Made by a program: the position numbers and the translations under genes. A stretch of DNA of 45,984 nt, from assembly GCF_001280005.1 (NCBI RefSeq), contig NZ_LGDW01000458.1:1-45984 (forward strand). Direction: 5' to 3'. This document shows positions 34,358-41,970 of the stretch, one piece after another; positions within the stretch are counted from its first letter, which is position 1, and the number at the start of each line of letters is the position of its first letter. The DNA comes from Streptomyces sp. NRRL WC-3618. Its GTDB lineage: Bacteria; Actinomycetota; Actinomycetes; Streptomycetales; Streptomycetaceae. The notes under the pieces were generated by a model, which saw nothing but the letters and a program-made list of their open reading frames with translations, made no database searches and was not told the DNA's origin.

Positions 34358-35041
34358 TCAGTTGGCGGGCGGAGTCGTCTTCTTGGCGACCGGCTTGCGG
34401 ACCGGGGCCTTCTTGGCGACGGGCTTGTCGGCCGGCGCGGGCGCGGACTTCGCCTCGGCCGGGGCGGGCACCGTCTTCTCGGTCGCCTTGACCTCGACCA
34501 GCTTGGCCTCGGCGGGCTCGGCGTTCGGCTCGACGGCGATGGCCAGTTCCTCGATCTCCTCGGCCGCCTCGCCACGCCAGGTCTTCACGGCCTGCTCGCC
34601 GTGCTCGGCGACCTTCTCGTACGTCTCGCGCGCCTTCACGGCGTACTCGGCGGCGACGCCGACACCGCGCAGGGCGAGGTCCTGGGCGCTCTCGCCGAGC
34701 TTCTTGAGGTCGGCGTCGATGGTGGAGCCGAGCTTCTTGAAGTCGCCGTCCAGCGTGCTGATGAACTCGCCGACCTTGGCCTGGAGAGTCTCCTGTGCTT
34801 CCTTGGCACGCGCGGCGGCCTTCTCCTGCGCCTCCTTGGCGCGGGCGGCGGCCTTCTCCTGGACCACCTTCGGGTCGGTGCCGCGTACGGCCTCGATCCG
34901 GGCCGGCGCCTCGGCACGCAGCTGCTCGACCAGGCCGGGAACCTTCTTGGCCTGCTGAAGGGCGAGGTCGGCGGTGCCGGCGGCGAAGTAGAGGGGGGTG
35001 GGGTCGCTGAGGGTCTTACGCAGGTCTTCGGTGATGGCCAT
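34358..35041 (-). CDS. Phasin/HbhA-like helical protein with Lys/Pro/Ala tail
   Basis: A 227-residue protein resembling mycobacterial heparin-binding haemagglutinin. Residues 1-150 are amphipathic helices with coiled-coil repeats (QEKAAARAKEAQEKAAARAK, ISTLDGDFKKLGSTIDADLK, YAVKARETYEKVAEHGEQAV). The C-terminal 60 residues are Lys/Pro/Ala-rich with KKAPVRKPVAKK, as in HbhA and AlaLysPro tails. It has no signal peptide. A structural or membrane/lipid-associated role is likely. The ATG at 35041 (MAITEDLRK) follows GGGAGGAC. The XRE regulator gene lies 119 bp upstream on the same strand. A TnpB-type relic ends exactly at its stop codon, so its 3' flank was altered by insertion. Confidence 0.8.
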   Translation of the reverse strand: MAITEDLRKTLSDPTPLYFAAGTADLALQQAKKVPGLVEQLRAEAPARIEAVRGTDPKVVQEKAAARAKEAQEKAAARAKEAQETLQAKVGEFISTLDGDFKKLGSTIDADLKKLGESAQDLALRGVGVAAEYAVKARETYEKVAEHGEQAVKTWRGEAAEEIEELAIAVEPNAEPAEAKLVEVKATEKTVPAPAEAKSAPAPADKPVAKKAPVRKPVAKKTTPPAN

Positions 35042-35160
35042 GGTGATGGTCCTCCCGGGTTGCTTCGAGCTGAGGGTTTGCGAGCTGGGCGTTCTGGGGT
35101 GCCGCGTGCGGCGGGCCGGTCTAGGCGGGCGCATCGGATGCGTCCGGTGCGTCCGTTGCG

Positions 35161-35643
35161 TCAACTGGCCGTCTGCGGCGGGTCGGCGTCGCTGCCGGTG
35201 CCTATGTCCGTACCTGTTGCTCTGCGAGCACCGCCCGGAACGTCCGGCACAGGAACGTCCGTCGCGGCTGGGGCGCTGCCCGGGTCGGCGATCTCGAACC
35301 CGTTCTCCTTGCGGAAGGACTCGTAGATCTGCAGCAGCACCTGCTTCTGCCGTTCGCTGAGCGTGGGATCGGCGAGGATGACGGCACGCGTCTCGATCTC
35401 GTCCCGGTCACGCTCGGCGTCCAGGATCCCGGCCCGCACATACAACGTCTCGGCGGAGATCCGCAGCGCCTTGGCGACCTGCTGCAACACCTCCGCGCTC
35501 GGCTTGCGCAGCCCGCGCTCGATCTGGCTCAGATACGGATTGGACACCCCGGCGGCATCGGCAAGCTGCCTGAGGGACAGCTGCGCGGTGCGCCGCTGTT
35601 CACGCAGGTACTCACCAAGACTGCCGACGTTGAGCGATGCCAT
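35161..35643 (-). CDS. XRE-family helix-turn-helix regulator
   Basis: A 160-residue DNA-binding protein. The N-terminal Cro/C1-type HTH is LGEYLREQRRTAQLSLRQLA followed by DAAGVSNPYLSQIERGLRKP (about residues 8-50); a helical region (AGILDAERDRDEIETRAVIL, SERQKQVLLQIYESFRKENG) follows, then an acidic disordered tail. The ATG at 35643 is chosen; the longer frame to 35709 crosses the operator palindrome. A perfect 12-bp inverted repeat lies 26 bp upstream of the start, so it probably represses itself and the downstream phasin-like gene. Confidence 0.88.
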   Translation of the reverse strand: MASLNVGSLGEYLREQRRTAQLSLRQLADAAGVSNPYLSQIERGLRKPSAEVLQQVAKALRISAETLYVRAGILDAERDRDEIETRAVILADPTLSERQKQVLLQIYESFRKENGFEIADPGSAPAATDVPVPDVPGGARRATGTDIGTGSDADPPQTAS

Positions 35644-35669
35644 GCCTCTACTGTGCCGCACCCCCGCTA

Positions 35670-35697
35670 ACTTTTGCAAGCGCCTGCTTGCAAAAGT
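35670..35697. promoter_or_regulatory. Operator palindrome upstream of the XRE regulator
   Basis: ACTTTTGCAAGC (35670-35681), GCCT, GCTTGCAAAAGT (35686-35697): a perfect 12-bp inverted repeat with a 4-bp centre. It contains the TTGCAAG core and is AT-richer than its surroundings, as expected for an operator overlapping a promoter. Confidence 0.8.
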
Positions 35698-35718
35698 GCG
35701 CCGCGCCACTGCGACTCG

Positions 35719-35742
35719 GCGGGACAGTTTGACGTGTCCCGC
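35719..35742. promoter_or_regulatory. Inverted repeat GCGGGACA / TGTCCCGC near the Tn7-like left boundary
   Basis: An 8-bp perfect inverted repeat (35719-35726, 35735-35742) with an 8-bp centre. TGTCCCGC could be the terminal 5'-TGT of the element, or the palindrome could be another operator or terminator. Confidence 0.4.
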
Positions 35743-35761
35743 TGAAGATGAGCCAGTCTCG

Positions 35762-35822
35762 GTCGATCTGAACCATCTGGTCGCTCGTCTCAGTCAACCG
35801 TGACCATCTGTCGATCTGTCTC
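35762..35822. repeat. Candidate TnsB-binding repeats at the left end
   Basis: Short related motifs recur upstream of tnsA: GGTCGATCTG (35761-35770), ACCATCTGGTCGCTCGTCTC (35772-35791) and ACCATCTGTCGATCTGTCTC (35803-35822); the two 20-mers share ACCATCTG and GTCTC. Tn7-type ends carry several such transposase-binding sites. Confidence 0.45.
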
Positions 35823-35895
35823 GCTCTTCTTGACCCACTGCCGCACCGGGGTCCCTACGGTCTTCGTATCGGGCGGGTGCCGAACGGGGTGGCTG

Positions 35896-36672
35896 ATGGC
35901 TGAGGAAGACTTCTGGCTGGAGTACGTAGACGCCCGCGGCGAACCGCACGGCGGGCCGCTTGAGGTGATGTGGCCGACCCGTTTCGAGGCAGCCGCGCAG
36001 GTACGCGGGTTCCCTTCGTACCGGGGGCAGCGGAACTTCCCGGGCTGGTACTGGGCTGCTACAGGTGGTGACCTGGTGGGCTATGAGTCGTGGGTGGAGC
36101 TCGGGCACCTGATGAGGCTGGACGCCGATCCGGATGTGGTGGCGGTGGCCTCGCAGCCGTTCCGGCTGTCGTGGCGGTACAGCGACCGGACCCGGCGGAC
36201 CCGCCATACGCCGGACTACTTCGTACGCCGTCGGGACGGCACCGCTGTGGTGCTGGACGTACGTCCGGACGATCGGATCGAGCCGGACGACGCGAAGAAG
36301 TTCGCGGCCACGGCCGCGGCCTGCGCACGGGTTGGCTGGGGCTTCGAGCGAGTCGGGATGCTCGATCCCGTGCTGGCGGCGAATCTGCGCTGGCTATCGG
36401 GCTACAGGCACCCGCGGGTGCAGCGCGAGCCGGTCGCCGATGCCCTGCAAGCGGTGTTCTCAGAGCCGCAGGGACTGCTTGCGGGGGCCCGGGAAGTCGG
36501 GGATCCGATCGCCACGCTGCCGGTGCTCTTCCACCTGTTGTGGCGCCGTGTGTTGGCCGCTGACTTGGGGGGCGAGTTGCTGGCGGGGGCCACGCGCGTG
36601 CACCTCGTTCCTGCGGTGGCGAAGGAGGTGGGCGGGGATGCCGGCGCGTCCGCAGTTGCTGTCGCTGGGTGA
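35896..36672 (+). CDS. tnsA: TnsA-like transposase endonuclease subunit
   Basis: A 258-residue protein with a restriction-endonuclease-like TnsA N-terminal domain, which nicks the 5' ends of the transposon so that it is cut out rather than copied. Candidate active-site residues are Glu64/Glu68 (YESWVELGHL), Asp107 (HTPDYFV) and Asp121 in VLDVRP, where the canonical lysine position is Arg123. The C-terminal region (LHLLWRRVLAADLGGELL-like) probably contacts TnsC. The ATG at 35896 gives the natural MAEEDFWLEYVD start; the frame upstream to 35800 covers the putative left-end repeats. It overlaps tnsB by 35 bp. Confidence 0.83.
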   Translation: MAEEDFWLEYVDARGEPHGGPLEVMWPTRFEAAAQVRGFPSYRGQRNFPGWYWAATGGDLVGYESWVELGHLMRLDADPDVVAVASQPFRLSWRYSDRTRRTRHTPDYFVRRRDGTAVVLDVRPDDRIEPDDAKKFAATAAACARVGWGFERVGMLDPVLAANLRWLSGYRHPRVQREPVADALQAVFSEPQGLLAGAREVGDPIATLPVLFHLLWRRVLAADLGGELLAGATRVHLVPAVAKEVGGDAGASAVAVAG

Positions 36673-38752
36673 TCGGGTTCGCTACGACGGGCGCGAACAC
36701 ACCGTGGCTGCCTTGCACGGCACTTCGGTGCGGCTGGTGGATGACGCCCTGGCCGCCAGTGTGGTGCTGCTGGGGAACTTGCTGGCCTCTGAGGGATTCA
36801 CCGTACTCAGCAGCGCGCCGAGTCGCCCGTCGTTGCCCGATGCAGGGGTCCTGGAGGGACTGTCCGAAGACGCCGCAGAGCGGGCCGAGTGGTGGCGAAG
36901 GCACCTGACCGAACTGCTTACGGGCCGTCCAGACGTCGATGCGCGCACCCATGTGAAGGCCGAGTACGACCCGGCCGTGAACTCGTTGCGGCAGCGGGAG
37001 CTGGCCAAGCTCGCCGAACTACGCGAAGTAGGCGAGGAGGTGGGGCTGAGCACGCTGCGCCGGATGCGCTCTCGCTTCGAGCGCGAAGGGGTGGCGGGTT
37101 TAGTGGACGGTCGGCAGCGCAAGCCCGCCACCGGCACGAGCCGGGCCGATCCGCGGGTGGTCGAGGCCATCGAGAAGATCGTCAGCAGCCGGACCGACGA
37201 GCCGACCGTGTCCGCACAGGTGCTGCGGCGCAAAGTCGAACGCCTGCTGGCTACTGAGCACGGCAAGGGAGCGGTTTCGATGCCCTCCAGGGCGACGTTC
37301 TACCGCCTGTTGGAGGCAGTCTCGACCGGGCAACATCTGTTGGGCTCGGCCCGCACCCGCCGCTCGCTGGGCAAACAGCCGAAGCGGATGTTTGGGCAGC
37401 TGACGACAGCACGACCAGGTGAAGTGATGGAGATCGACTCCACGCCACTGGACGTAATGGTCGTCCACGACGACGGGACAGTGGACCGCTGCGAGCTGAC
37501 CGGACTGGTCGATCTGGCGACGAGGACGCTGGCCGCGGTGGTGTTGCGGCCCTCGACGAAGGCGGTGGACGCCGCCCTGCTGCTGGCGCGGGCGATGACG
37601 CCCGAGGTGGTGCGGCCGGGCTGGTCGGACGCGTTGCGCATGTCCCGGTCGGTGCTGCCCTATGCCTCGCTGCTGACGCTGGACGAACGGATGGCCAAGG
37701 CCGCCGCGAAGCCGGTGATCGTCCCGGAGATGGTGGTCAGCGACCGCGGGAAGGCGTTCGTCTCGGACAACTTCCGTAATGCCTGCCGCCACTTGGGGAT
37801 CTCGTTCCAGCCCGCGCATCCGGACACCCCGACCGACAAGCCGCATATTGAAAGAACCTTGGGCTCCGTGGCAACGATGTTCGCCCAGGATCTGCCCGGC
37901 TACACAGGCCGGAGTGCCGAGATGCGAGGCAGGGATCCGTCCGCACAAGCGGTTTGGTCCATCCACGAGCTCCAGGAACTGCTCCAGGAATGGGTCGTTT
38001 CGACATGGCAGGTCAGGCCGCACGGCGGGCTGCGAGACCCGTTGATGCCGGATCACCCGTTGAGTCCGAACGAGAAGTACGCCGCGCTGGTGGCGGCGGC
38101 CGGATACGTGTCGGTCGCGCTGAGCCCGGAGGAGTACATCCAGCTCATGCCCCGCGAATGGAGGGTCATCGGTCCCGGAGGGGTGCGGATCAACAACCGT
38201 ACTTACGATTCCCGCGACCTTGTCCCCTTTCGGCGCCAGCCCTCCGGGGCGGGTCCGGACGGGAGGCTCTGGGAGGTCCACTACGACCCTTATGACATCT
38301 CCTGCGTCTGGGTACGCAACCACCGTGGCATGGGCTGGATCACCGCGACCTGGCGCCATCTACGCACTTCGCCCGTCCCCATGGGTGAACTGGTCTTCGA
38401 CCGGGCCCGTCAGGTGCTGGCCGAACGTGAACAGCGCAAGCCGGACGAGGAAGCGGTCGCTGAGGCTGCGGTCGAGCTGCTTGACCGGGCCGCTGACGGT
38501 CCCGAGGAACGCCCTGTCCGGCGGCGGAAGAGCTCGGGCCGAGCGGCCGAGCGGCGTGACCGCAAGGTCGTCGGCCGCACCCGTGCCACCAGCCAGTCGG
38601 CCTGGCCTCGTCCCGAGACGCCCGCCGCCTCGCAAGCGCTTCCGGCCGAACCAGCTCAGGTCTCCGATGCCACCGATGAGGACGAGGAGTTGGCGAAAGT
38701 GGTGCCGCTGGGGATCTTCGACGCTCGTGAGGAGGCGAAAAGATGGTGGTGA
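36638..38752 (+). CDS. tnsB: TnsB-like DDE transposase
   Basis: A 704-residue Mu/Tn7-type transposase. N-terminal winged-helix DNA-binding parts (about 90-210; ELAKLAELREVGEEVGLSTL) precede an RNase H-fold catalytic core with Asp267 (MEIDSTPLD), Asp369 (VVSDRGKAF) and Glu405 (HIERTLGS); the DDE spacing of 35 between the last two is classical. A Mu-C-like beta-barrel and a basic/Glu-rich C-terminal tail (about 590-704) follow, the tail probably contacting TnsC. The ATG at 36638 has GAAGGAGGTG 7 bp upstream. Codon 155 (37100-37102) is TTA, which in Streptomyces needs the bldA tRNA. It overlaps tnsC by 10 bp. Confidence 0.93.
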   Translation: MPARPQLLSLGDRVRYDGREHTVAALHGTSVRLVDDALAASVVLLGNLLASEGFTVLSSAPSRPSLPDAGVLEGLSEDAAERAEWWRRHLTELLTGRPDVDARTHVKAEYDPAVNSLRQRELAKLAELREVGEEVGLSTLRRMRSRFEREGVAGLVDGRQRKPATGTSRADPRVVEAIEKIVSSRTDEPTVSAQVLRRKVERLLATEHGKGAVSMPSRATFYRLLEAVSTGQHLLGSARTRRSLGKQPKRMFGQLTTARPGEVMEIDSTPLDVMVVHDDGTVDRCELTGLVDLATRTLAAVVLRPSTKAVDAALLLARAMTPEVVRPGWSDALRMSRSVLPYASLLTLDERMAKAAAKPVIVPEMVVSDRGKAFVSDNFRNACRHLGISFQPAHPDTPTDKPHIERTLGSVATMFAQDLPGYTGRSAEMRGRDPSAQAVWSIHELQELLQEWVVSTWQVRPHGGLRDPLMPDHPLSPNEKYAALVAAAGYVSVALSPEEYIQLMPREWRVIGPGGVRINNRTYDSRDLVPFRRQPSGAGPDGRLWEVHYDPYDISCVWVRNHRGMGWITATWRHLRTSPVPMGELVFDRARQVLAEREQRKPDEEAVAEAAVELLDRAADGPEERPVRRRKSSGRAAERRDRKVVGRTRATSQSAWPRPETPAASQALPAEPAQVSDATDEDEELAKVVPLGIFDAREEAKRWW

Positions 38753-39771
38753 GCCCCTCCGGAAATGATCGCTCTGGGGCCGACAAAGACGAACGTGTGG
38801 AGCCGCCCACCACTCTCACTGGCTGGCGGCGGTTCGTGGAGAAGGACCCGCACCCCTTCGACCTGCTTCCCCGCCCTCGATGGGAGTCGATGAGCGACGA
38901 GGAACGCACCGACTACGACGAAGCTCGCATCGACTACCACTCAGAACTCCAAGTGGTACGCACGTCCACAGTGAAGGAAGTCGCTCATCAGGGACGCCTT
39001 CTGACCCTGCTCAACCGACGCGAGCACGGAGCTCGCCGCGGCCTGATCATCTCTGGCGACCGCACCACGGGCAAGACCACTGCACTCCGGCAGCTCGGGC
39101 GCCTTCATGAACTGCGTGTTCGGCAGAGATCCGGCGAAGGCCAACGCATCCCGGTGGTCTATGTCACCGCACCGCCGAAAGGATCACCCCGGAAGCTCGC
39201 CTTGGAGTTTGCACGCTTCCTCAACATCCCGACCATCACCCCTCGCCACAACACAGCCGACATCACGCATTCCGTCTGTCAGGTGCTGACAGAGGCCCGC
39301 ACGGACCTGGTGCTGGTCGACGAAATCCACCTCATGAACTTGGGCACGATCGCCGGAGAGGAGCTCTCCGACCACCTGAAGTACTTCACCGAGCACCTGC
39401 CGGCCACGTTCATCTACGCCGGCATCGACGTCGAACACTCCGGACTGTTCACCGGCATCCGCGGCGGCCAGATCGCAGGTCGCTGCACCCTCCTGCACAC
39501 CGGCCCCTTTCCCCTGGGCCGCGAATGGGAAGGGCTGGTCGCGACCATGGAGGGCACCCTTCGCCTGCACAGGCACGCCCCCAACACATTGACCAAGTTG
39601 CACAAATACCTCTACCAGCGGACCGGCGGCATGATCGGCAGCCTCTCCCATCTTGTCCGTGCCGCAGCCATCTCCGCGATCCTGGACGGCAGCGAAAGCA
39701 TCACCCGGCGACAACTGCACGCCATCCACGTGGATCACGCCAGCGAGAGCGCCTACCGGACATCCGCATGA
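38743..39771 (+). CDS. tnsC: TnsC/TniB-like AAA+ ATPase
   Basis: A 342-residue AAA+ ATPase that joins target selection to the transposase. Walker A GDRTTGKTT is at residues 105-113, Walker B VLVDEIH with Asp193/Glu194, and the sensor-1 region near TFIYAGIDVEHSG. The N-terminal 90 residues (ERVEPPTTLTGWRRFVEKDP) and C-terminal helices (YQRTGGMIGSLSHLVRAAAI) match TniB-type proteins. The ATG at 38743 overlaps tnsB, and the stop overlaps the tniQ start (ATGA), so the operon is tightly coupled. Confidence 0.92.
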   Translation: MVVSPSGNDRSGADKDERVEPPTTLTGWRRFVEKDPHPFDLLPRPRWESMSDEERTDYDEARIDYHSELQVVRTSTVKEVAHQGRLLTLLNRREHGARRGLIISGDRTTGKTTALRQLGRLHELRVRQRSGEGQRIPVVYVTAPPKGSPRKLALEFARFLNIPTITPRHNTADITHSVCQVLTEARTDLVLVDEIHLMNLGTIAGEELSDHLKYFTEHLPATFIYAGIDVEHSGLFTGIRGGQIAGRCTLLHTGPFPLGREWEGLVATMEGTLRLHRHAPNTLTKLHKYLYQRTGGMIGSLSHLVRAAAISAILDGSESITRRQLHAIHVDHASESAYRTSA

Positions 39772-40773
39772 TCGGGGTCAAGGCCCCGGCCGGGCGGGCA
39801 CGGCCTCTGCCTCTGACCTCCCCGCCCTTTCCGAATGAGACTGTTCGGTCCTATGCCACGCGGCTCGCGCTGCTCAACGGGGTTCCCCCGAAGCACGTGC
39901 TCCGCCGCTTCTACTCGGCGGAGAGGCCCCTGGACAAGCTGGATCTCCTCGCCGTTCGCAGCGGTCAGACACCGAAATCCCTGAGGAAGGCACTGCCCGA
40001 GCTGACCACCGCCACGGCATGGCACCATCCGGGCTACCCGTTGATCAACCGGACCTGGGCCTGCGACTTCTGCGCGGCCGCACATACTGGAAAGACCAGC
40101 TGGCGGATCGAGATCTGGGGGCTCCGAGACCTCAACCAGCTCTGCGTCAAGCACCGTTCGGTGGACAGGCAGTGGCACCGCCTACGACTCGTACTTTGAG
40201 CGAAGCGTCGAGATCCCTTCAACCGGTCAGTGCAGCGTTGCGCAAGCGCCCGAGATCGTTGAAGCTCAACGGCGCCTCCACCGGCTCTGCCGTCACAGCA
40301 GATACCGCAGGATCCTGCCCGCCTACGAAGAATGCTCCAAGTTCTGGCGCGACCTGACCAGACACGGCTACGCAGCAGACCGCACGGAGCGCAGACTCCG
40401 CTTGATCCATCCGGACGAGACCAGTCGGCACCGGCCATACCCATACGCCGAGGCCGCCGACTTCCCCGACGTCGTCCAGGTCGCCGCTCTCTTCGCTTCC
40501 TTCTACTGGCGAAATCAAGCCCTCGGAAGCCAGGGAGAGGTTCAGTGCTTCCGCCGAGAGTTCGACAGGCGACTACCCGCAGAGCGGAAGCTGAGGACAA
40601 CCGCCATCCCATGGCTCCAAGAAGAGATCGTGCGGCTTGCCCAACGGGTCGACGAGGCCGTCCGCCACCATGAGGCCAGCCTCGACGGGCTCGTAACCGC
40701 CCACCCGCACGACCAGTTCCCTCCCCTGCTCATCCGAAGGATCTTGAAGCGTTCCCCAGCACACGCACGGTGA
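39768..40773 (+). pseudogene. tniQ: TniQ-family target-selection protein with one-base frameshift
   Basis: TniQ proteins choose the insertion site in Tn7-like and Tn5053-like elements. The first frame (39768-40199, 143 residues) has SPPFPNETVRSYATRLALLN and a zinc-finger pattern Cys99-x2-Cys102 (CDFC), Cys126-x2-His129 (CVKH), then fails at 40199. Removing one T at 40157/40158 makes the protein read KHRRWTGSGTAYDSYFERSV and continue in a TniQ-like helical region (APEIVEAQRRLHRLCRHSRY, FPDVVQVAALFASFYWRNQA) to a TGA at 40773, about 334 residues in all. So the gene is interrupted by a single-base insertion, a sequencing error, or a programmed +1 shift. The ATG at 39768 overlaps tnsC. Confidence 0.82.
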
Positions 40774-41030
40774 ACTGCCTCTGCCCTCAACTCTGGACTG
40801 ATCGCTTCTCCGCGATGGGCCGCAGCGGGAACATTATCGACATCCTCGGCAGGATCTTCGCTGCCGTCCGAGCGGTCCACGTCCCACCGCTCACCTCGCG
40901 GCTCGGCACTCCATCGCCTGCTTCCGCCTCGACTGCGTCATAGAACGCATCACCACAGTCGTCATCGCGGCCGGCCAACCGTTCGTAGACATGGGAAGCC
41001 ACGTAGTGGAGCGTCTCCCAATCCGGCCAA

Positions 41031-41905
41031 TGAGTGTTTTCAGCGGTGCCGCTCCAGGGTGAGGACGGCCTTGGCGATTGACGTCATGCGGTTTGGGCTG
41101 CATCGGGCTCTGCGGAAGATTCGCCAAGATTTGAGGCGGGCGATTCCTCGTTCGACGGGTACGCGAGCGGCGGACAGCGCCCGGTTGACCGTCCGCTCGG
41201 TCGTGGTGAGTTCACCTTGGGGCGGTCGGCGTTTGGGGGTGGTGACCCACTCGCCCGCGCCGATGTAGGCCATGTCGGCGAGGACGGGGACGCCTTGTCG
41301 CTCGCAGATCCTGATGATCTTGTGGGTGCGGGCGGCGGTCAGGTCGTGCGTGCGGCCGGGCAGGGCGGGTGAGAGCCACAGCGTGCGACCGTCCGGGTCC
41401 GTGATGACCTGCACGTTCACACCGTGCCGCTTGTGCTTCGTCGAATAGTCCGCGCGCCCGTCGCCGACCCGGTCGCACTCGGCGAGCGTGCCGTCCACGA
41501 GAACGTAGTCGGGGTCTGCCTCACGCAGGACCTTCAGCAGGCCCGGCGCCATGTCGGCCAGGTGCTCGACGACGGTGGTGACGTACGCGTGGGCGGTGCC
41601 GACGGAGATACGGAAACCTGCGGCGAGCTGAGCCAGCGGGTCGTGCCGGCGCAGGTATGCCAGAGCGATCACCGCACGCTCGGACGGCCGGAGTTTGCAG
41701 CGCCGGTCACCCTCACGGGTGACGATCAGCATCGTCACCCACTCCACGAGTGCGTGCGGCAGGTCGAGTGCGGCAGGATACGGGACCAACAGGGTTCCTG
41801 AGCTGGAGAGTTGAGACCTAGACACCTCTCTCAACGGCACGGGGACCCTGTCCGTTGCTCACGATCCCGCCGTCACCCGTCCGAGGGCCACTCTGAAAAC
41901 CCTCA
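41031..41905. mobile_element. IS5-family insertion sequence, 875 bp
   Basis: Terminal inverted repeats TGAGTGTTTTCAGCGGTGCC (41031-41050) and, read inward from the other end, TGAGGGTTTTCAGAGTGGCC (41905-41886) match at 16 of 20 positions or so. They flank one transposase gene whose stop lies inside the left repeat. No clear target duplication of 2 bp or more is seen. Confidence 0.85.
41040..41825 (-). CDS. IS5-family transposase (DDE_Tnp_4)
   Basis: A 261-residue single-frame transposase. An N-terminal helix-turn-helix domain ([40 protein letters not shown]) precedes the DDE core: Asp in [11 protein letters not shown], Asp in [11 protein letters not shown], and Glu in [15 protein letters not shown]. 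The GTG at 41825 (VSRSQLSS) is chosen as the longest plausible start near the right inverted repeat. All catalytic residues are present, so the element may still move. It has cut the fourth gene of the ABC-3C operon. Confidence 0.9.
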   Translation of the reverse strand: MSRSQLSSSGTLLVPYPAALDLPHALVEWVTMLIVTREGDRRCKLRPSERAVIALAYLRRHDPLAQLAAGFRISVGTAHAYVTTVVEHLADMAPGLLKVLREADPDYVLVDGTLAECDRVGDGRADYSTKHKRHGVNVQVITDPDGRTLWLSPALPGRTHDLTAARTHKIIRICERQGVPVLADMAYIGAGEWVTTPKRRPPQGELTTTERTVNRALSAARVPVERGIARLKSWRIFRRARCSPNRMTSIAKAVLTLERHR

Positions 41906-41970
41906 ATCATCGTCGCGGTTGCCCCCAGAGCGCTGGACTTCGGGAGCTTCGGCCAAGGCATCGGGATCAA

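Noticed and set aside
40891..41127. A 78-codon minus-strand frame crossing the IS left boundary
   Set aside because: It spans the IS end in a different frame from both the transposase and the split fourth gene, so it is accidental.
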